From CAVRXQ01 sp963831155 (GTDB taxonomy: Bacteria; Actinomycetota; Acidimicrobiia; Acidimicrobiales; Bog-793), in NCBI GenBank assembly GCA_963831155.1, contig CAWHOY010000007.1, forward strand, positions 164,773 to 228,772: a stretch of DNA of 64,000 nt. Direction: 5' to 3'. Below, in pieces: positions 45,912-54,900 of this stretch. The notes under the pieces are model-generated. The model had not been told where the DNA came from. It ran no database searches and saw only the letters and a program-made list of their open reading frames with translations. Numbering within the stretch: the stretch's first letter is position 1; each line of letters starts with the position of its first letter. Made by a program: the position numbers and the translations under genes.

Positions 45912-47980
45912 TCAGGCGTGGAGGTCGAGTTTTCCGACTCCGTGGGAGTACAGGTAATTGAAGATCTGGCGCACGACCGGCGCGGCCCCCGCTGCTCCGT
46001 AACCCGCTTGGTTGATCTCGACGCAGACGACGTACTTCGCCGGCTGTCCCTTCGGTCCTCCGAAGCCGACGAACCACGCCGTCGGCTGCTTCGTACTGTT
46101 CACCGCCACATCGGCCGTGCCGGTCTTTCCGGCGACGTTCCACTTCGAGAAGTTGAACCCGACCCAGTCGAGGTACGCCGTGCCGTTCGTGTCCTGGGTG
46201 ACGCCGTCGAATCCGGTCATCAACGCCTGGTAGGTGCCGGGCGTATATCTGACGTGATCCATCACTTTCGGTTTGATCCGCCGCACCACCTTTCCCGACG
46301 GTGAGACGACCGCCGCGGCAATCTCAGGCGCGTAGCGGGTGCCGCCGTTGGCGAAAGTCGCGTACGCCGTCGCCTCCGAAAGCGGGGTGACGACCGTCTC
46401 GCCCTGGCCGAAGGCCATCTCGACGTTGTCGCCCAAGTACCACGTGTCCGAGTAGACGTCGGGCGCTTGGCGGTGCAGCGCCGCGCGCACCTGCGGCGAA
46501 TCGACCCAGCCGTTCTGCACCTCGCTCTGGGGGAGATCAATGCCGTCGTTCACCCCAAAGCCGTACAGGTGGGCCATGTCCTGGATCGGGGTTTCGCCGT
46601 AACGCGCCGCGCGTCCCAAAAGACCTCGCCCATTGTGTAGAAGAAGAAGTCATCCGAAGCGGTGAGTGCCGTCGAGACATTCACCAACCCGAGTGGGACG
46701 CTGTCCGCGTCGTGCAGCACTGTGCCGCCCGGCAGCACGAAGTCGCCGGTGTCGTCGATCTCGGTGTACGGCGTGATCAGGCCGTCGTCCAACGCCGCTG
46801 TCGCGGTGGCGAGCTTGAAGGTCGACCCGGGCGGCTGGAAGCCCTGCACCACCCAGTTGTTCAGCGGGTCGCCGTCGTTGTTCGTGAGCTCGGCGTAGCG
46901 CTGGTTCGTCATCCCCGTCACCCACCAGTTGTCGTCGTAGGAGGGGTCCGACGCCATCGCCAGTACGTCGCCGTTTTGCGGGTCCAACACCACCGCCCCG
47001 CCGAGCGGCGCGGCGACACCTTGGGCGTGCAAGGAGGCGATCTCGTTCGCCAAGTCGTTCGAGACGACCTGTTCGAGCGGGAGGCTCAAATTCAGCACCA
47101 CCGAGTCACCGGTATGGCCCTGGGTCTGTGAGACGGTCCGCACGACGGTGCCCGAAGGGTCGACCTCTTCGGTGATCACGCCCGACGTCCCCTGCAGGTA
47201 CCGCTCGTACTCTTCTTCGAGCCCGCTCTGGCCGACGATCGAAGACGACGTGTAGCCGAAGCGGGCGTCGTGTGTGAGCTCCGCAGCCGTGATCGGACGG
47301 ACGTAACCGATCGTCTGGGTCGCCAGGTCGCCGTAGGGGTAGCTGCGCACCGGCTCTTCGACGGCGCTCACGCCGGGGAACTCCTGGCGATTCCCGTCGA
47401 TGTACAGAACGATCGACGGCGCGACGTTGAACGCGACCGGGATCGGCTGGTACGGGCTGTACTGATTGCTGGCGAGATCGGCGCGGATGTCGGCCATCGT
47501 CAATCCCGGCACCAGGCCGACCAGTCGGCGCTCGACGGTCGGATCCGCGATCCTGCCCGTTGGGCCTGGAGTCGCCTGCAAGGTGACGACCCATTCGAAG
47601 TCGTCCTTGGCGAGCGCCTGTCCGTCGCGGGCAAAGATCGCCCCGCGCGCCGCGGGGAGAATCACCGAGCGCGTCGTGATCTCTTGCGCGGCCGACGAGT
47701 TCTTCTTCGCGTTTAGCACTTGGAGGGAGTAGAGCCGAACGACCAAAGCGGCGAACATCGCGACGATGACGAGCGCGGCGATGGTGATCCGCAGGTACGG
47801 GCGCGGGCCGCGCTTCGTCCGCGCCGCGCCGGTCTCCGACGGCGGAAGCGCTGGCGGCGCGTAAGTCGGCGGGGTCGGCAGAGGACGGTGGCCGATCAAG
47901 TCGATGCGCGTTGCACCTGCGTTAACGCGAGCGCCCCGGCGGCGGCGCTCGAAGCGGCGATTCGGTCGCAGATAGCTCAC
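45912..47980 (-). pseudogene. mrdA: Penicillin-binding protein 2 (elongation transpeptidase), frameshifted
   Basis: Class B PBP of the Rod system. GTG start at 47980 overlapping the mreD stop (GTGA). One transmembrane helix (TIAALVIVAMFAALVV, about 68-85), dimerisation domain, GGAVVLDPQNGDVLAMASDP, and the nucleophile motif PGSTFKLAT. At about 46606-46612 the frame breaks (FFFYTMGEVFWDAR | RYGETPIQDMAHLYGFGV); the second frame carries VAGKTGTAD and ends at 45912. Corrected length about 690 residues. Both parts are well conserved, so a one-base error in a GCGCGG run is the likely cause. Confidence 0.87.
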
Positions 47981-48516
47981 GTAACCGCGCTCCCACCGAT
48001 TGGCATCGTCACGCCGAGTTCGGCGCGGGACCCGGAAAAGACCCAGCGCATCAAGCGCAATGTCGGATAGGCGAGGATGACGGCCCCGAGTGTGACGGCC
48101 AACAACGCCTCAGCGGTCGCGACCCCGATCAGGCCGTGGGTGCCAGAGATGTCTCCGATGATCGCGTACAGGATCGTTCCGGCGGCGGCGCCGCCGATGA
48201 CCGCCGCGACCTGCGGGCCGTCGACGTCGCGCGCGACGAGGGTCGGTCGGATGAGCCCGGTGCCGAAGCCGACCAACGTGAAACTCAAGGCGGACAACCC
48301 GAAGTGCAAGTTGACGACGAGGTCTGCCGCGACCCCGGCGACGAAGCCGCCGATCGCGCCACGCCCAGATCCCTGGGCCATGCCCGCGGCCGCCGCGATG
48401 AGTACCAAGACGTCGGGGTGCGCACCGAGGAGCGTGATGTTGTCCAAAACGCCGACCTGCACGATGACGCCGGCGACGACGACAGCAATGAGGCGCGCCC
48501 AGTTCGCCGTCGTCAC
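47977..48516 (-). CDS. mreD: Rod shape-determining protein MreD
   Basis: 179 residues from GTG at 48516, five or so transmembrane helices (LIAVVVAGVIVQVGVL, ...). GRGAIGGFVAGVAADLV and the C-terminal helix fit MreD, a poorly conserved membrane partner of MreC and RodA/PBP2. Position between mreC and mrdA supports the call. The frame upstream of 48516 overlaps mreC and is not used. Confidence 0.88.
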   Translation of the reverse strand: MTTANWARLIAVVVAGVIVQVGVLDNITLLGAHPDVLVLIAAAAGMAQGSGRGAIGGFVAGVAADLVVNLHFGLSALSFTLVGFGTGLIRPTLVARDVDGPQVAAVIGGAAAGTILYAIIGDISGTHGLIGVATAEALLAVTLGAVILAYPTLRLMRWVFSGSRAELGVTMPIGGSAVT

Positions 48517-48547
48517 GCCGCACCTCTCACGGTCCTGGGTTCGTCGT

Positions 48548-49381
48548 TCACGCCGGCTCCAGCCATTCGAGGACGTCGACGTACTGCAGGTTGGCGAAGT
48601 CGACGATCGGAGTGACCGAGAGCGACGCCGCCGCCTGCGTCGCCGAGGTCCGCACCGATGAGACGACGCCGACTGGAATCCCGGCCGGGATCGCGCCACC
48701 ACCGAGGCCGCTCGTGTAGACGAGTTGGCCGTCCTTCGCCGTCGTCGCCCCGCCGACGTACGACAGGTTGAGCGCGCGACCACGCCCGGCGCCTTGCGCC
48801 CGGTACAGCCCGCCGCCCGTGCCGACGCGCACGGCGATCGTCGATGACGCGTCGATGGCGAGGATCACCGTCGCCGACTGCGAGGATGCGGTTGAGATCA
48901 CACCGACGAGACCCGACTCGCCGACGACGGGCATCCCGGGTCCCGCGCCTTGAGACGTCCCCTTGTCGATCTCGATTGTCTCTTGGAAGTTCGAGGTCGC
49001 TCCGCCGATCACGATCGCGGGAATCCATGGGATCCCGTTGACGTACGGAAGGTTGGCGAGTGCGAGAACGTTCTCGGTCTGGGACTGTGCGTACTTGTCG
49101 GCATTGAGCTCACGGCGCACGTTGCCGAGCTCGGTGCGCAGCTGCTCGTTCTGGGTTTCGAGCGACCCGTAGTGCAACGCGCCGGCAAAGACATCGCCGA
49201 CGGGGTTCAAGACGAACGAGATCCCGCGCTGGATCGGGCTTAACGCGTCGTGGATCCCGTTACGCACGTGTGTGATGCCGTGCGAAACCGTGCCGCGGTA
49301 GTCGAGCGTCAGCGCCGTAACAGACGCGAGCACGAGCATCAACAGAGTGAGGCGCTGGTTCGTTCGCCGGCTGGCGGCCAC
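48548..49381 (-). CDS. mreC: Cell shape-determining protein MreC
   Basis: 277 residues, GTG start. One N-terminal transmembrane helix (LTLLMLVLASVTALTL), a coiled coil (YGSLETQNEQLRTELGNVRRELN) and the beta-rich periplasmic domain with GMPVVGESGLVGVI. Scaffold of the elongasome binding PBP2. Lies 15 bp downstream of the mreB fragment. Confidence 0.94.
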   Translation of the reverse strand: MAASRRTNQRLTLLMLVLASVTALTLDYRGTVSHGITHVRNGIHDALSPIQRGISFVLNPVGDVFAGALHYGSLETQNEQLRTELGNVRRELNADKYAQSQTENVLALANLPYVNGIPWIPAIVIGGATSNFQETIEIDKGTSQGAGPGMPVVGESGLVGVISTASSQSATVILAIDASSTIAVRVGTGGGLYRAQGAGRGRALNLSYVGGATTAKDGQLVYTSGLGGGAIPAGIPVGVVSSVRTSATQAAASLSVTPIVDFANLQYVDVLEWLEPA

Positions 49382-49396
49382 GGCGAGGGCCTCTGG

Positions 49397-50149
49397 TCAG
49401 CGGTTCGAGGCGGTCGCGAGAACCGTGCGTAGCGCGTCGAACTCTTCGAGGCACATGCCGCCACCCACCGCGACGCAGTTCAGCGGGTCCTGCGCGACGA
49501 CGATCGGTAGGTGTGTTTCGTCTTGCAAACGCACATCGAGACCGTTCAACAGCGCGCCACCGCCGGTGAGCACGAGACCCTGGGTCGCGATGTCGCCGAC
49601 GAGTTCGGGCGGAGTCTTGTCGAGCGTCTCTTTGATCGCGTCGACGATCGCCGCCACCGGCTCTTCGATTGCACTGCGCACGTCCTGGGTGGAGGTGATG
49701 ACCGTCTTCGGCAGACCCGTGACGAGGTCCCGACCGCGGATCTCCGCGTGCAGCTCCTCTTCCAGTGGATACGCCGAGCCGATCGTGATCTTGATCTCCT
49801 CGGCGGTGCGCTCGCCAAGCGCCAGGCTGTACTGCTTTTTCACGAAGTTGATGATCGCCTGGTCGAGTTCGTCTCCTGCGATGCGGATCGACTGGCTCGT
49901 GACGATGCCGCCGAGCGAGATGACGGCAACTTCGGTCGTTCCTCCTCCAATGTCGACGACCATGTTCCCCGTCGGTTCGTGCACGGGAAGTCCGGCGCCG
50001 ATCGCCGCGGCCATCGGCTCTTCCAAGATGTACGCCTTGCGCGCGCCTGCGTACTCCGCGGCCTCTTGCACGGCGCGCTTTTCGACCCCGGTGATGCCAG
50101 ACGGCACGCAAATGACGATGCGCGGCTTCGAAAACCGCGACGGGTGAAG
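49397..50149 (-). pseudogene. mreB: MreB, N-terminus missing at a sequence junction
   Basis: The C-terminal about 247 residues of actin-like MreB are intact: CVPSGITGVEKRAVQEAA, ILEEPMAAAIGAGLPV, VVDIGGGTTEVAVISLGG, and LTGGGALLNGLD. The first about 95 residues, including the first phosphate loop (DLGTANT-type), are absent. Upstream of HPSRFSKPR the sequence becomes unrelated and of lower GC. The frame happens to stay open into unrelated sequence up to 50887, producing a false 496-residue fusion. Either the contig is chimeric here or mreB was truncated by recombination; the rest of the mre operon is complete, so a joint artefact is favoured. Confidence 0.93.
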
Positions 50150-50158
50150 GCGAGGGAC
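50141..50158. other. Putative chimeric junction
   Basis: To the left lies mreB in a high-GC actinobacterial gene run; to the right a different N-terminal membrane-protein fragment ends inside its first transmembrane helix. Both genes are cut at the same place. Composition and taxonomic flavour of genes change here. Confidence 0.7.
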
Positions 50159-50353
50159 CAAGCAGGTTACCATGAGCAATGCCAACGCCCAAGGCCGCCA
50201 GGGCGGACCCTTGTCGCCGGCCGCCCAACGCAGCGGAAAGGCCGTTGGCAAACGGAACCAAGTCGAGATCCCGCCGTCTCCAAAAATATCTGAAACGGTC
50301 CCCGGTTTCTTCGCTGGCACGGAGATTTGAGGTATTTGGTATGTCTGGGCCAT
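50156..50353 (-). pseudogene. N-terminal fragment of an unidentified membrane protein
   Basis: 66 residues from ATG at 50353: MAQTYQIPQISVPAKKPGT, then FRLPTAFPLRWAAGD and a transmembrane-like PWRPWALALLMVTCLV that stops exactly at the mreB joint. A cytoplasmic N-terminus followed by one helix recalls TonB-type energy transducers, but identity is not established. No strong ribosome-binding site is visible. Confidence 0.35.
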
Positions 50354-50587
50354 CGCGATAAGCCCTTGGGAAGAACCTGATTCTCTTCCAGGCTTCCCTG
50401 GATCGTACAAGGTCGGCTGTCCGGCACGCCTGCGGAAACGTGCCGGCGCTGGCGAACAACCGTTCGTTGGCGAAGTCGCTGCCAAGCCTTGTAATCGGCA
50501 CAGGCGGCAGCCTTTCTGCAATCGGAATAGGTTCAAGATTCCTTTCCAACTACCGCGATCAAGGGAGGGCCCCGTTCGTCGGCACAT

Positions 50588-50887
50588 TCCGAAGTGCACC
50601 TCGACGTCTTTGTGTGCGAAACCCGGGACTTCGGCTCGTATAGTGAGCCCTCCATTTATGACGACAACTTTCGCCGGGACTGGAATCAGCAATTCAGACT
50701 CGGCGTGAAACCAATCCTGCCGGTCATGACCGTGCTCAAACCCTCGGACTTCGAACAGTTCGTAGGCGCGGCGGGCGATAGCATCGGAGATGTGCCGCAT
50801 CCGCTCGACATAAGTACTCTCTTCTCCAAGTCTGAAGACTGCAGGCTGAGTGGTGGACTGTGGGTTCGTTGCTAGTGTGCTTTTCAT
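50588..50887 (-). pseudogene. DUF2934/Hsp20-type protein, truncated
   Basis: The first 100 residues of a protein with ATG at 50887 and a clear GGAGGAAAT upstream. Residues 33-68 (ISDAIARRAYELFEVRG...DRQDWFHAESELL) are a DUF2934 helix pair typical of Acidobacteriota, and 70-100 (GGLTIRAEVPGFAHKDVEV) begin an alpha-crystallin/Hsp20 domain. After HFG the similarity stops and the rest of the Hsp20 domain is missing, although the frame stays open. A second break in the patchwork next to the mreB joint. Confidence 0.65.
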
Positions 50888-51076
50888 TAGATTTCCTCCT
50901 TTTCGTCAAATTCATCAGTTTTCATGATGGTTGCGAGTCACGCCGCACCGATAGGCGGTCAGTTCCGAATGCCCACGCGACTCCTATGCTGCTTCATGAC
51001 ACAACCTTTCTCACAACAGAGGTACAATTTTCCTACCAGCTCGACAAGCGGACCAATTCGCTCTGAGGCGGATGTA

Positions 51077-51171
51077 TGAAGAACCTGCCCTACAAGGGAT
51101 CCGATCGCCCCGCCGGTTTGTATGATTGGGCCCTCGGCGCCAAAGGGCCCGCCTGTCCCGATTGCGATCGC
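51077..51171. repeat. 95-bp exact direct repeat of an internal clcA segment (copy 1)
   Basis: Bases 51077-51171 are identical to 58683-58777, same orientation. The second copy lies inside clcA and covers the codons for the conserved GPFGAEGP anion loop. Flanks differ at both ends. Here the copy interrupts a different gene fragment, so it is either an assembly artefact or a transferred scrap. Confidence 0.9.
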
Positions 51172-51420
51172 AATTTCACTGTTTCCGGTCTTACTCTCGA
51201 ACCAGTACCAACCTTCCGCACGAGTGCGCCAGTTGATGGAAATTTCGAGCGGACCAATTTGTGCTTGGGCGGAGGAGGTGGTTCCTTCTTCTCCGCCAGT
51301 TGCTCCGACGGCGCATCAGGGGCGGGCGGCGTCTGCTGCCCAAGGGCCGATGCTCCGAAAAGAATGACCGCTCTAAACCCACCCACGCTGCCACGCGCAA
51401 CTTCATTGCAGTCTCCATAG
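51172..51420 (-). pseudogene. N-terminal fragment of a secreted porin-like protein
   Basis: On the minus strand, a signal-peptide-like MKLRVA...GFRAVILFGASALGQQ, a Pro-rich linker (EKKEPPPPP) and then GPLEISINWRTRAEGWYWFESK-like sequence resemble acidobacterial alginate-export/porin proteins. These pieces are in three frames, requiring single-base shifts at about 51400 and 51265, and the fragment ends at the 95-bp repeat. Weak evidence; lies just downstream of napB. Confidence 0.35.
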
Positions 51421-51461
51421 TTTGCTGTGATATATTCCCACGACTGACAGATACTGGGCTC

Positions 51462-51971
51462 TTACTTTGTTGGGGATTTCTGCCTCGCCGCCCCTACGGG
51501 CATGTGGCACTGCTGGCAGCGCTCGTGCGGAGTGCTGATTACATCTGTGCGTGCGCCGGACGCGTGGCAGGCGAGACAATCTTCATGTAAGAGCACAGCA
51601 TGCGCCATTTCGGGAGGGCCGTCAGGAGTCAAACGCGGCGTGGGACCTGGGATGGTCAGCCCGGAAAAGCTATTGCCGCGAAACTGGCCGGCCTTTTCGT
51701 CGGCGGTCACATGGCACTGGCGACAGCGTAAACGCGTTGGATGGGGCGTGAGTGGAGCTCCGGAATCCTTGACCCCGTGGCACACGAGGCAATCGTTCAA
51801 GTCGGCTCCGGCGTCGTGGGGAATGGTCGGAGGCGCGCCGAAGTACAACCGACGCGGGCGCGGTTGCCGCTGCCCTTGGGGCTGCTGTGCAAGAGAGATT
51901 GGCGGCAGCATCAGGAAAACAAGTGTGAATACCAGCATCGGCAGCCGCGAGCCAGGATCAATGCTCCGCAT
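51462..51971 (-). CDS. napB: Four-heme NapB-like cytochrome c subunit
   Basis: 169 residues with a signal peptide (MLVFTLVFLMLPPISLAQQ) and four CXXCH motifs at 61-65, 83-87, 132-136 and 152-156. The classic NapB has two hemes; this protein keeps the NapB-like order of PHDAG...DCLVCH and CQQCHMP but has two extra sites. It likely passes electrons to the neighbouring NapA in the periplasm. ATG at 51971 with AGGAGGAACC upstream, 9 bp after the napA stop, so co-transcribed with napA. No napC, napH or napG is visible in the window. Confidence 0.8.
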   Translation of the reverse strand: MRSIDPGSRLPMLVFTLVFLMLPPISLAQQPQGQRQPRPRRLYFGAPPTIPHDAGADLNDCLVCHGVKDSGAPLTPHPTRLRCRQCHVTADEKAGQFRGNSFSGLTIPGPTPRLTPDGPPEMAHAVLLHEDCLACHASGARTDVISTPHERCQQCHMPVGAARQKSPTK

Positions 51972-51980
51972 TGGTTCCTC

Positions 51981-54341
51981 CTAAACGACGATCTTCTCGA
52001 CGCGCACGGCACACTTTTTATAGTCCGGCTGCTTCGAAATGGGGTCGTACGCGTCCAGCGTAAGGCGGTTGATCAGTTTCCCCTCATCGAAGAAGGGGAC
52101 AAAAACAGAGCCTGCTAGCGGCTTTCCACGACCGTCGATTTGTGCCGGCAAGTCCAGTTGTCCGCGGCGGCTGATGAGGCGCACTGTTTGTCCCTCGGTG
52201 ATGCCCAAGCGGCGAGCGTCATCCGGATGGATTTCCACATACGCAGCGGGTACGGCCTGATGCAGCTGCTTTACGCGACGAGTAAGGCTTCCCGTATGCC
52301 AGTGTTCGAGAACGCGCCCAGTGTCGAGCCAGAACGGATACTGTTCATCGGGTATCTCGGGCGGCGGTTCATAAGGACGTGCCCAAATCACGGCCTTGCC
52401 ACCATTCCTTTCCTTGTTGCCGTAGAAACTGTATCCCGCGCCCGCAGGCACATAGGGGTCTGAACCTTCCACGTAGCGATAGGCGGTTTCTTTGCCATTC
52501 ACAACCGGCCATTGCAATCCGCGGTGCTGAGTGTAGGCTTCATACGTACCGAGGTCATGCCCCTCACCTAAGGTGAAGCGGCGGTACTCTTCGAAGATCT
52601 CCCGCTCGTAGTCGGCACCGTAGCTAAGAAGTCTTTGATAGCCCATGCGGCGTGCGACTTCCATGAGCTGCCACACATCAGGCTTGGCCTCTCCTGGCGG
52701 TTCGACCGCTTTGAACCACTGTTGAGTGCGCCGCTCCGAGTTTCCAAACATGCCGGTACGCTCCACCCACATAGCCGAAGGCAAAAGTACGTGCGCGATC
52801 TCGGTGGTCGGCGTGGGATAAACATCGGATACCACGATGAACCGTCCCTCCTTATCCGCAGCTTTTCGATACCGGTTGAGGTTCGGCATCGTGACCATGG
52901 GATTGGTGCATTGAATCCACATGGTGCGGATATCCCCGCGATCGAGTGCCCGGAACATCTCGACCGTGTTATAGCCCGGCTTGGCGGGAATCGATTCGAC
53001 CGGCACCTTCCATATGTCTGCCGCGACCTTGCGATGTTCGGCATTCGTTACCACCATGCCCGCCGGCAGCCGATCCGCAAGTGTGCCTACCTCACGCACG
53101 GTGCCGCAGGCGCTGGGCTGGCCAGTGAGAGAGAAGGGATTATTACCGGGCTTGCCGATCTTGCCGGTGAGCAGGTGGAGGTTGGTGACCAGATTGTTGA
53201 TCCACGTGCCGCGCACATGCTGGTTCATGCCCATACACCAGGTGGAGAGAACTTTTGTTTTCGGATTAGCGTAGTGTTCCGCGAGCTTGCGAATGGTCTC
53301 TGCTGGAACGCCGCTGGGCCCGGCAGCCTTCTCGGGCGTGTAGTCGGCCAGGAATGCCTTGTACTCTTCGAGAGTAATCGGGGTGGGCCTGTCCGTGAAC
53401 TCAAACTTGTCTTCCAGCCCGTAGCCAATTTTTTCCAATCCGCGGCTGAACGCGGTGTGTGCCTGAACGAACTTCTCATCCATGCTGCCATTGGCAACAA
53501 TTACTTGGGCAATGGCGTTGGCCAGAGCCAGATCGCCGTTTGGCTTGAGGCCGATGAATTCGTCGGCGAAGTCGGTAGTGGGAGTACGCCGCGTGCCTAT
53601 CTCGATGATCTTTACTGCCGGCCGCTGGCGGCGCGATTCCAACACGCGCGAGAACAAGACAGGATGCATCTCCGCCATGTTATTGCCCCAGAGCACAAGG
53701 ACATCGGTAGCTTCCAGATCTTGAAAGCAGCCCATGGGCTCGTCCATGCCGAAGCTGCTAAGGAATCCCGTGACCGCGCTCGACATGCATATACGCGCGT
53801 TGCCCTCGACATTGTTGGATCCCATACCGGCGCGGAACCACTTGCTGGCAATGTAACCATCCGAGACGGTCCACTGTCCCGATCCGTAGATCGCAACCGC
53901 GCCCGGGCCACGGTGCTTCAACGTCTCTTTGAAGCGCACGGCGATGAGGTCGAGGGCTTCATTCCAGGTAGCGCGCTTCATCTTGCCGTTGCTGCGGATC
54001 TGCGGATACCGGAGGCGATCTTCGCCGTAAAGAATCGTAGGAAGGCTGTAGCCCTTGATGCACAGCAGGCCGCGGTTCACCGAGCTTACCTCGTCGCCCG
54101 CCACCGCCATCACTTTGCCGTCGCTCACGCCGACCATAACGCCGCATCCGGTGCCACAAAATCGGCATGGCGCCTTGGACCACGTGAGGCGCGGGTCCAA
54201 TCCGGGCGCAGTTTCCACTGCCGCGCCCCTGGGCTGGGCAAACAATGCTTCGGCAGGTACAAATCCGGCCAGCAGCGATCCCAAACCGAGCTGCCCGGCG
54301 CGGCCAAGAAACTTGCGTCGATCGATGCCCTTGTCCTTCAT
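51981..54341 (-). CDS. napA: Periplasmic nitrate reductase catalytic subunit NapA
   Basis: 786 residues. Twin-arginine signal (DRRKFLGRAGQLGLG), [4Fe-4S] ligands C59, C62, C66, C94, the Mo-coordinating Cys185 in NARICMSSAV, and bis-MGD motifs throughout (IEIGTRRTPTTDFADEFIGLKPNGD, MWVERTGMFGNSERRTQQW). Reduces nitrate to nitrite in the periplasm. ATG at 54341 with AGGAGCACAGG upstream. A Cys at the Mo site separates it from formate dehydrogenase (Sec/Cys elsewhere) and from Nar (Asp). Preceded by a long leader and the operator/promoter array at 54758-54842. Confidence 0.93.
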   Translation of the reverse strand: MKDKGIDRRKFLGRAGQLGLGSLLAGFVPAEALFAQPRGAAVETAPGLDPRLTWSKAPCRFCGTGCGVMVGVSDGKVMAVAGDEVSSVNRGLLCIKGYSLPTILYGEDRLRYPQIRSNGKMKRATWNEALDLIAVRFKETLKHRGPGAVAIYGSGQWTVSDGYIASKWFRAGMGSNNVEGNARICMSSAVTGFLSSFGMDEPMGCFQDLEATDVLVLWGNNMAEMHPVLFSRVLESRRQRPAVKIIEIGTRRTPTTDFADEFIGLKPNGDLALANAIAQVIVANGSMDEKFVQAHTAFSRGLEKIGYGLEDKFEFTDRPTPITLEEYKAFLADYTPEKAAGPSGVPAETIRKLAEHYANPKTKVLSTWCMGMNQHVRGTWINNLVTNLHLLTGKIGKPGNNPFSLTGQPSACGTVREVGTLADRLPAGMVVTNAEHRKVAADIWKVPVESIPAKPGYNTVEMFRALDRGDIRTMWIQCTNPMVTMPNLNRYRKAADKEGRFIVVSDVYPTPTTEIAHVLLPSAMWVERTGMFGNSERRTQQWFKAVEPPGEAKPDVWQLMEVARRMGYQRLLSYGADYEREIFEEYRRFTLGEGHDLGTYEAYTQHRGLQWPVVNGKETAYRYVEGSDPYVPAGAGYSFYGNKERNGGKAVIWARPYEPPPEIPDEQYPFWLDTGRVLEHWHTGSLTRRVKQLHQAVPAAYVEIHPDDARRLGITEGQTVRLISRRGQLDLPAQIDGRGKPLAGSVFVPFFDEGKLINRLTLDAYDPISKQPDYKKCAVRVEKIVV

Positions 54342-54757
54342 GACCTGTGCTCCTAGTTACGAGACTGACCCCGCCCGCAAAAACGACTCGGTCGGGACGG
54401 CAACATCACTTCATTGTTCCTGATTCCCCTTCCTCTGTGGAGATCTTGCGGTTCGCTCTCGTTCTTCGGATTTTCATTTCGCCTATCCGGGTGGCCGACG
54501 GTGCAGGAGGGTTTCCAGTTCGGAGTCCCCCGCGCAGCGATAAAGGTATTCTCGGCAGCGGCGTGTCTGTTCACAATTCTCACTTTGGCGCGTGTGACCC
54601 GCGCCTGTTCCCGCGAAGTGCGCCACAGGGGAGACGCATATCGCTTGGCCCGCCTTTGCCGCAGGCGCACTTGTCCCTTAAAAAGGCCGAGCAAGACGTC
54701 TGTCTGCGATCGACTTACGAAAAGTCACACTATTTGCGAGGAACAGGGCCGCGTTGG
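54342..54757 (-). other. Long napA leader without a clear gene
   Basis: From the predicted start of transcription (about 54750) to the napA ATG is about 410 nt. A 113-residue frame (54353-54694) is basic, lacks a good start site and shows no family; short alternative frames are no better. The region may be an RNA leader or hold a small unseen gene. Confidence 0.4.
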
Positions 54758-54786
54758 AGCATATGCCTGCCTGGGCAGCATGTCAA
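54758..54786 (-). promoter_or_regulatory. Sigma-70-type promoter of the nap operon
   Basis: On the minus strand: TTGACA (54786-54781), 17-bp spacer, TATGCT (54763-54758). The -35 box is perfect. The spacer holds CTGCC-TG-GGCAG. Two operator copies lie just upstream. Confidence 0.6.
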
Positions 54787-54802
54787 CGCTTAATTCTTAC
54801 AA

Positions 54803-54840
54803 TGTCATGTCACGATATATAGCAATGTCGCTCCACGATA
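54803..54840 (-). promoter_or_regulatory. Tandem MarR-type operators upstream of napA
   Basis: Two 15-bp sites on the minus strand, TATCGT-GGA-GCGACA (54840-54826) and TATCGT-GAC-ATGACA (54817-54803), centres 23 bp apart. The proximal site begins 31 bp before TTGACA. They are shared with the beta-propeller promoter and the marR genes. Confidence 0.6.
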
Positions 54841-54900
54841 TAAAACAGAGGCGCGATGATAAGCTTCACTGATGTTTGTACGTTGAGGCCGTGACACGCC

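Noticed and set aside
45715..46143. 142-codon minus frame after mrdA
   Set aside because: Overlaps the corrected mrdA C-terminus in another frame and shows no family.
49397..50887. A 496-codon frame that looks like an Hsp20-MreB fusion protein
   Set aside because: MreB homology starts abruptly at HPSRFSKPR, the middle has no family, the upstream part is a truncated DUF2934/Hsp20 protein, and the join coincides with a change in genome style.
52635..54356. Plus-strand frame of 573 codons over napA
   Set aside because: Antisense to a clear napA with Tat signal and cofactor motifs.
54353..54694. Basic 113-codon frame upstream of napA
   Set aside because: No ribosome-binding site or family; composition not protein-like. 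Kept only as a possible small gene in the leader note.
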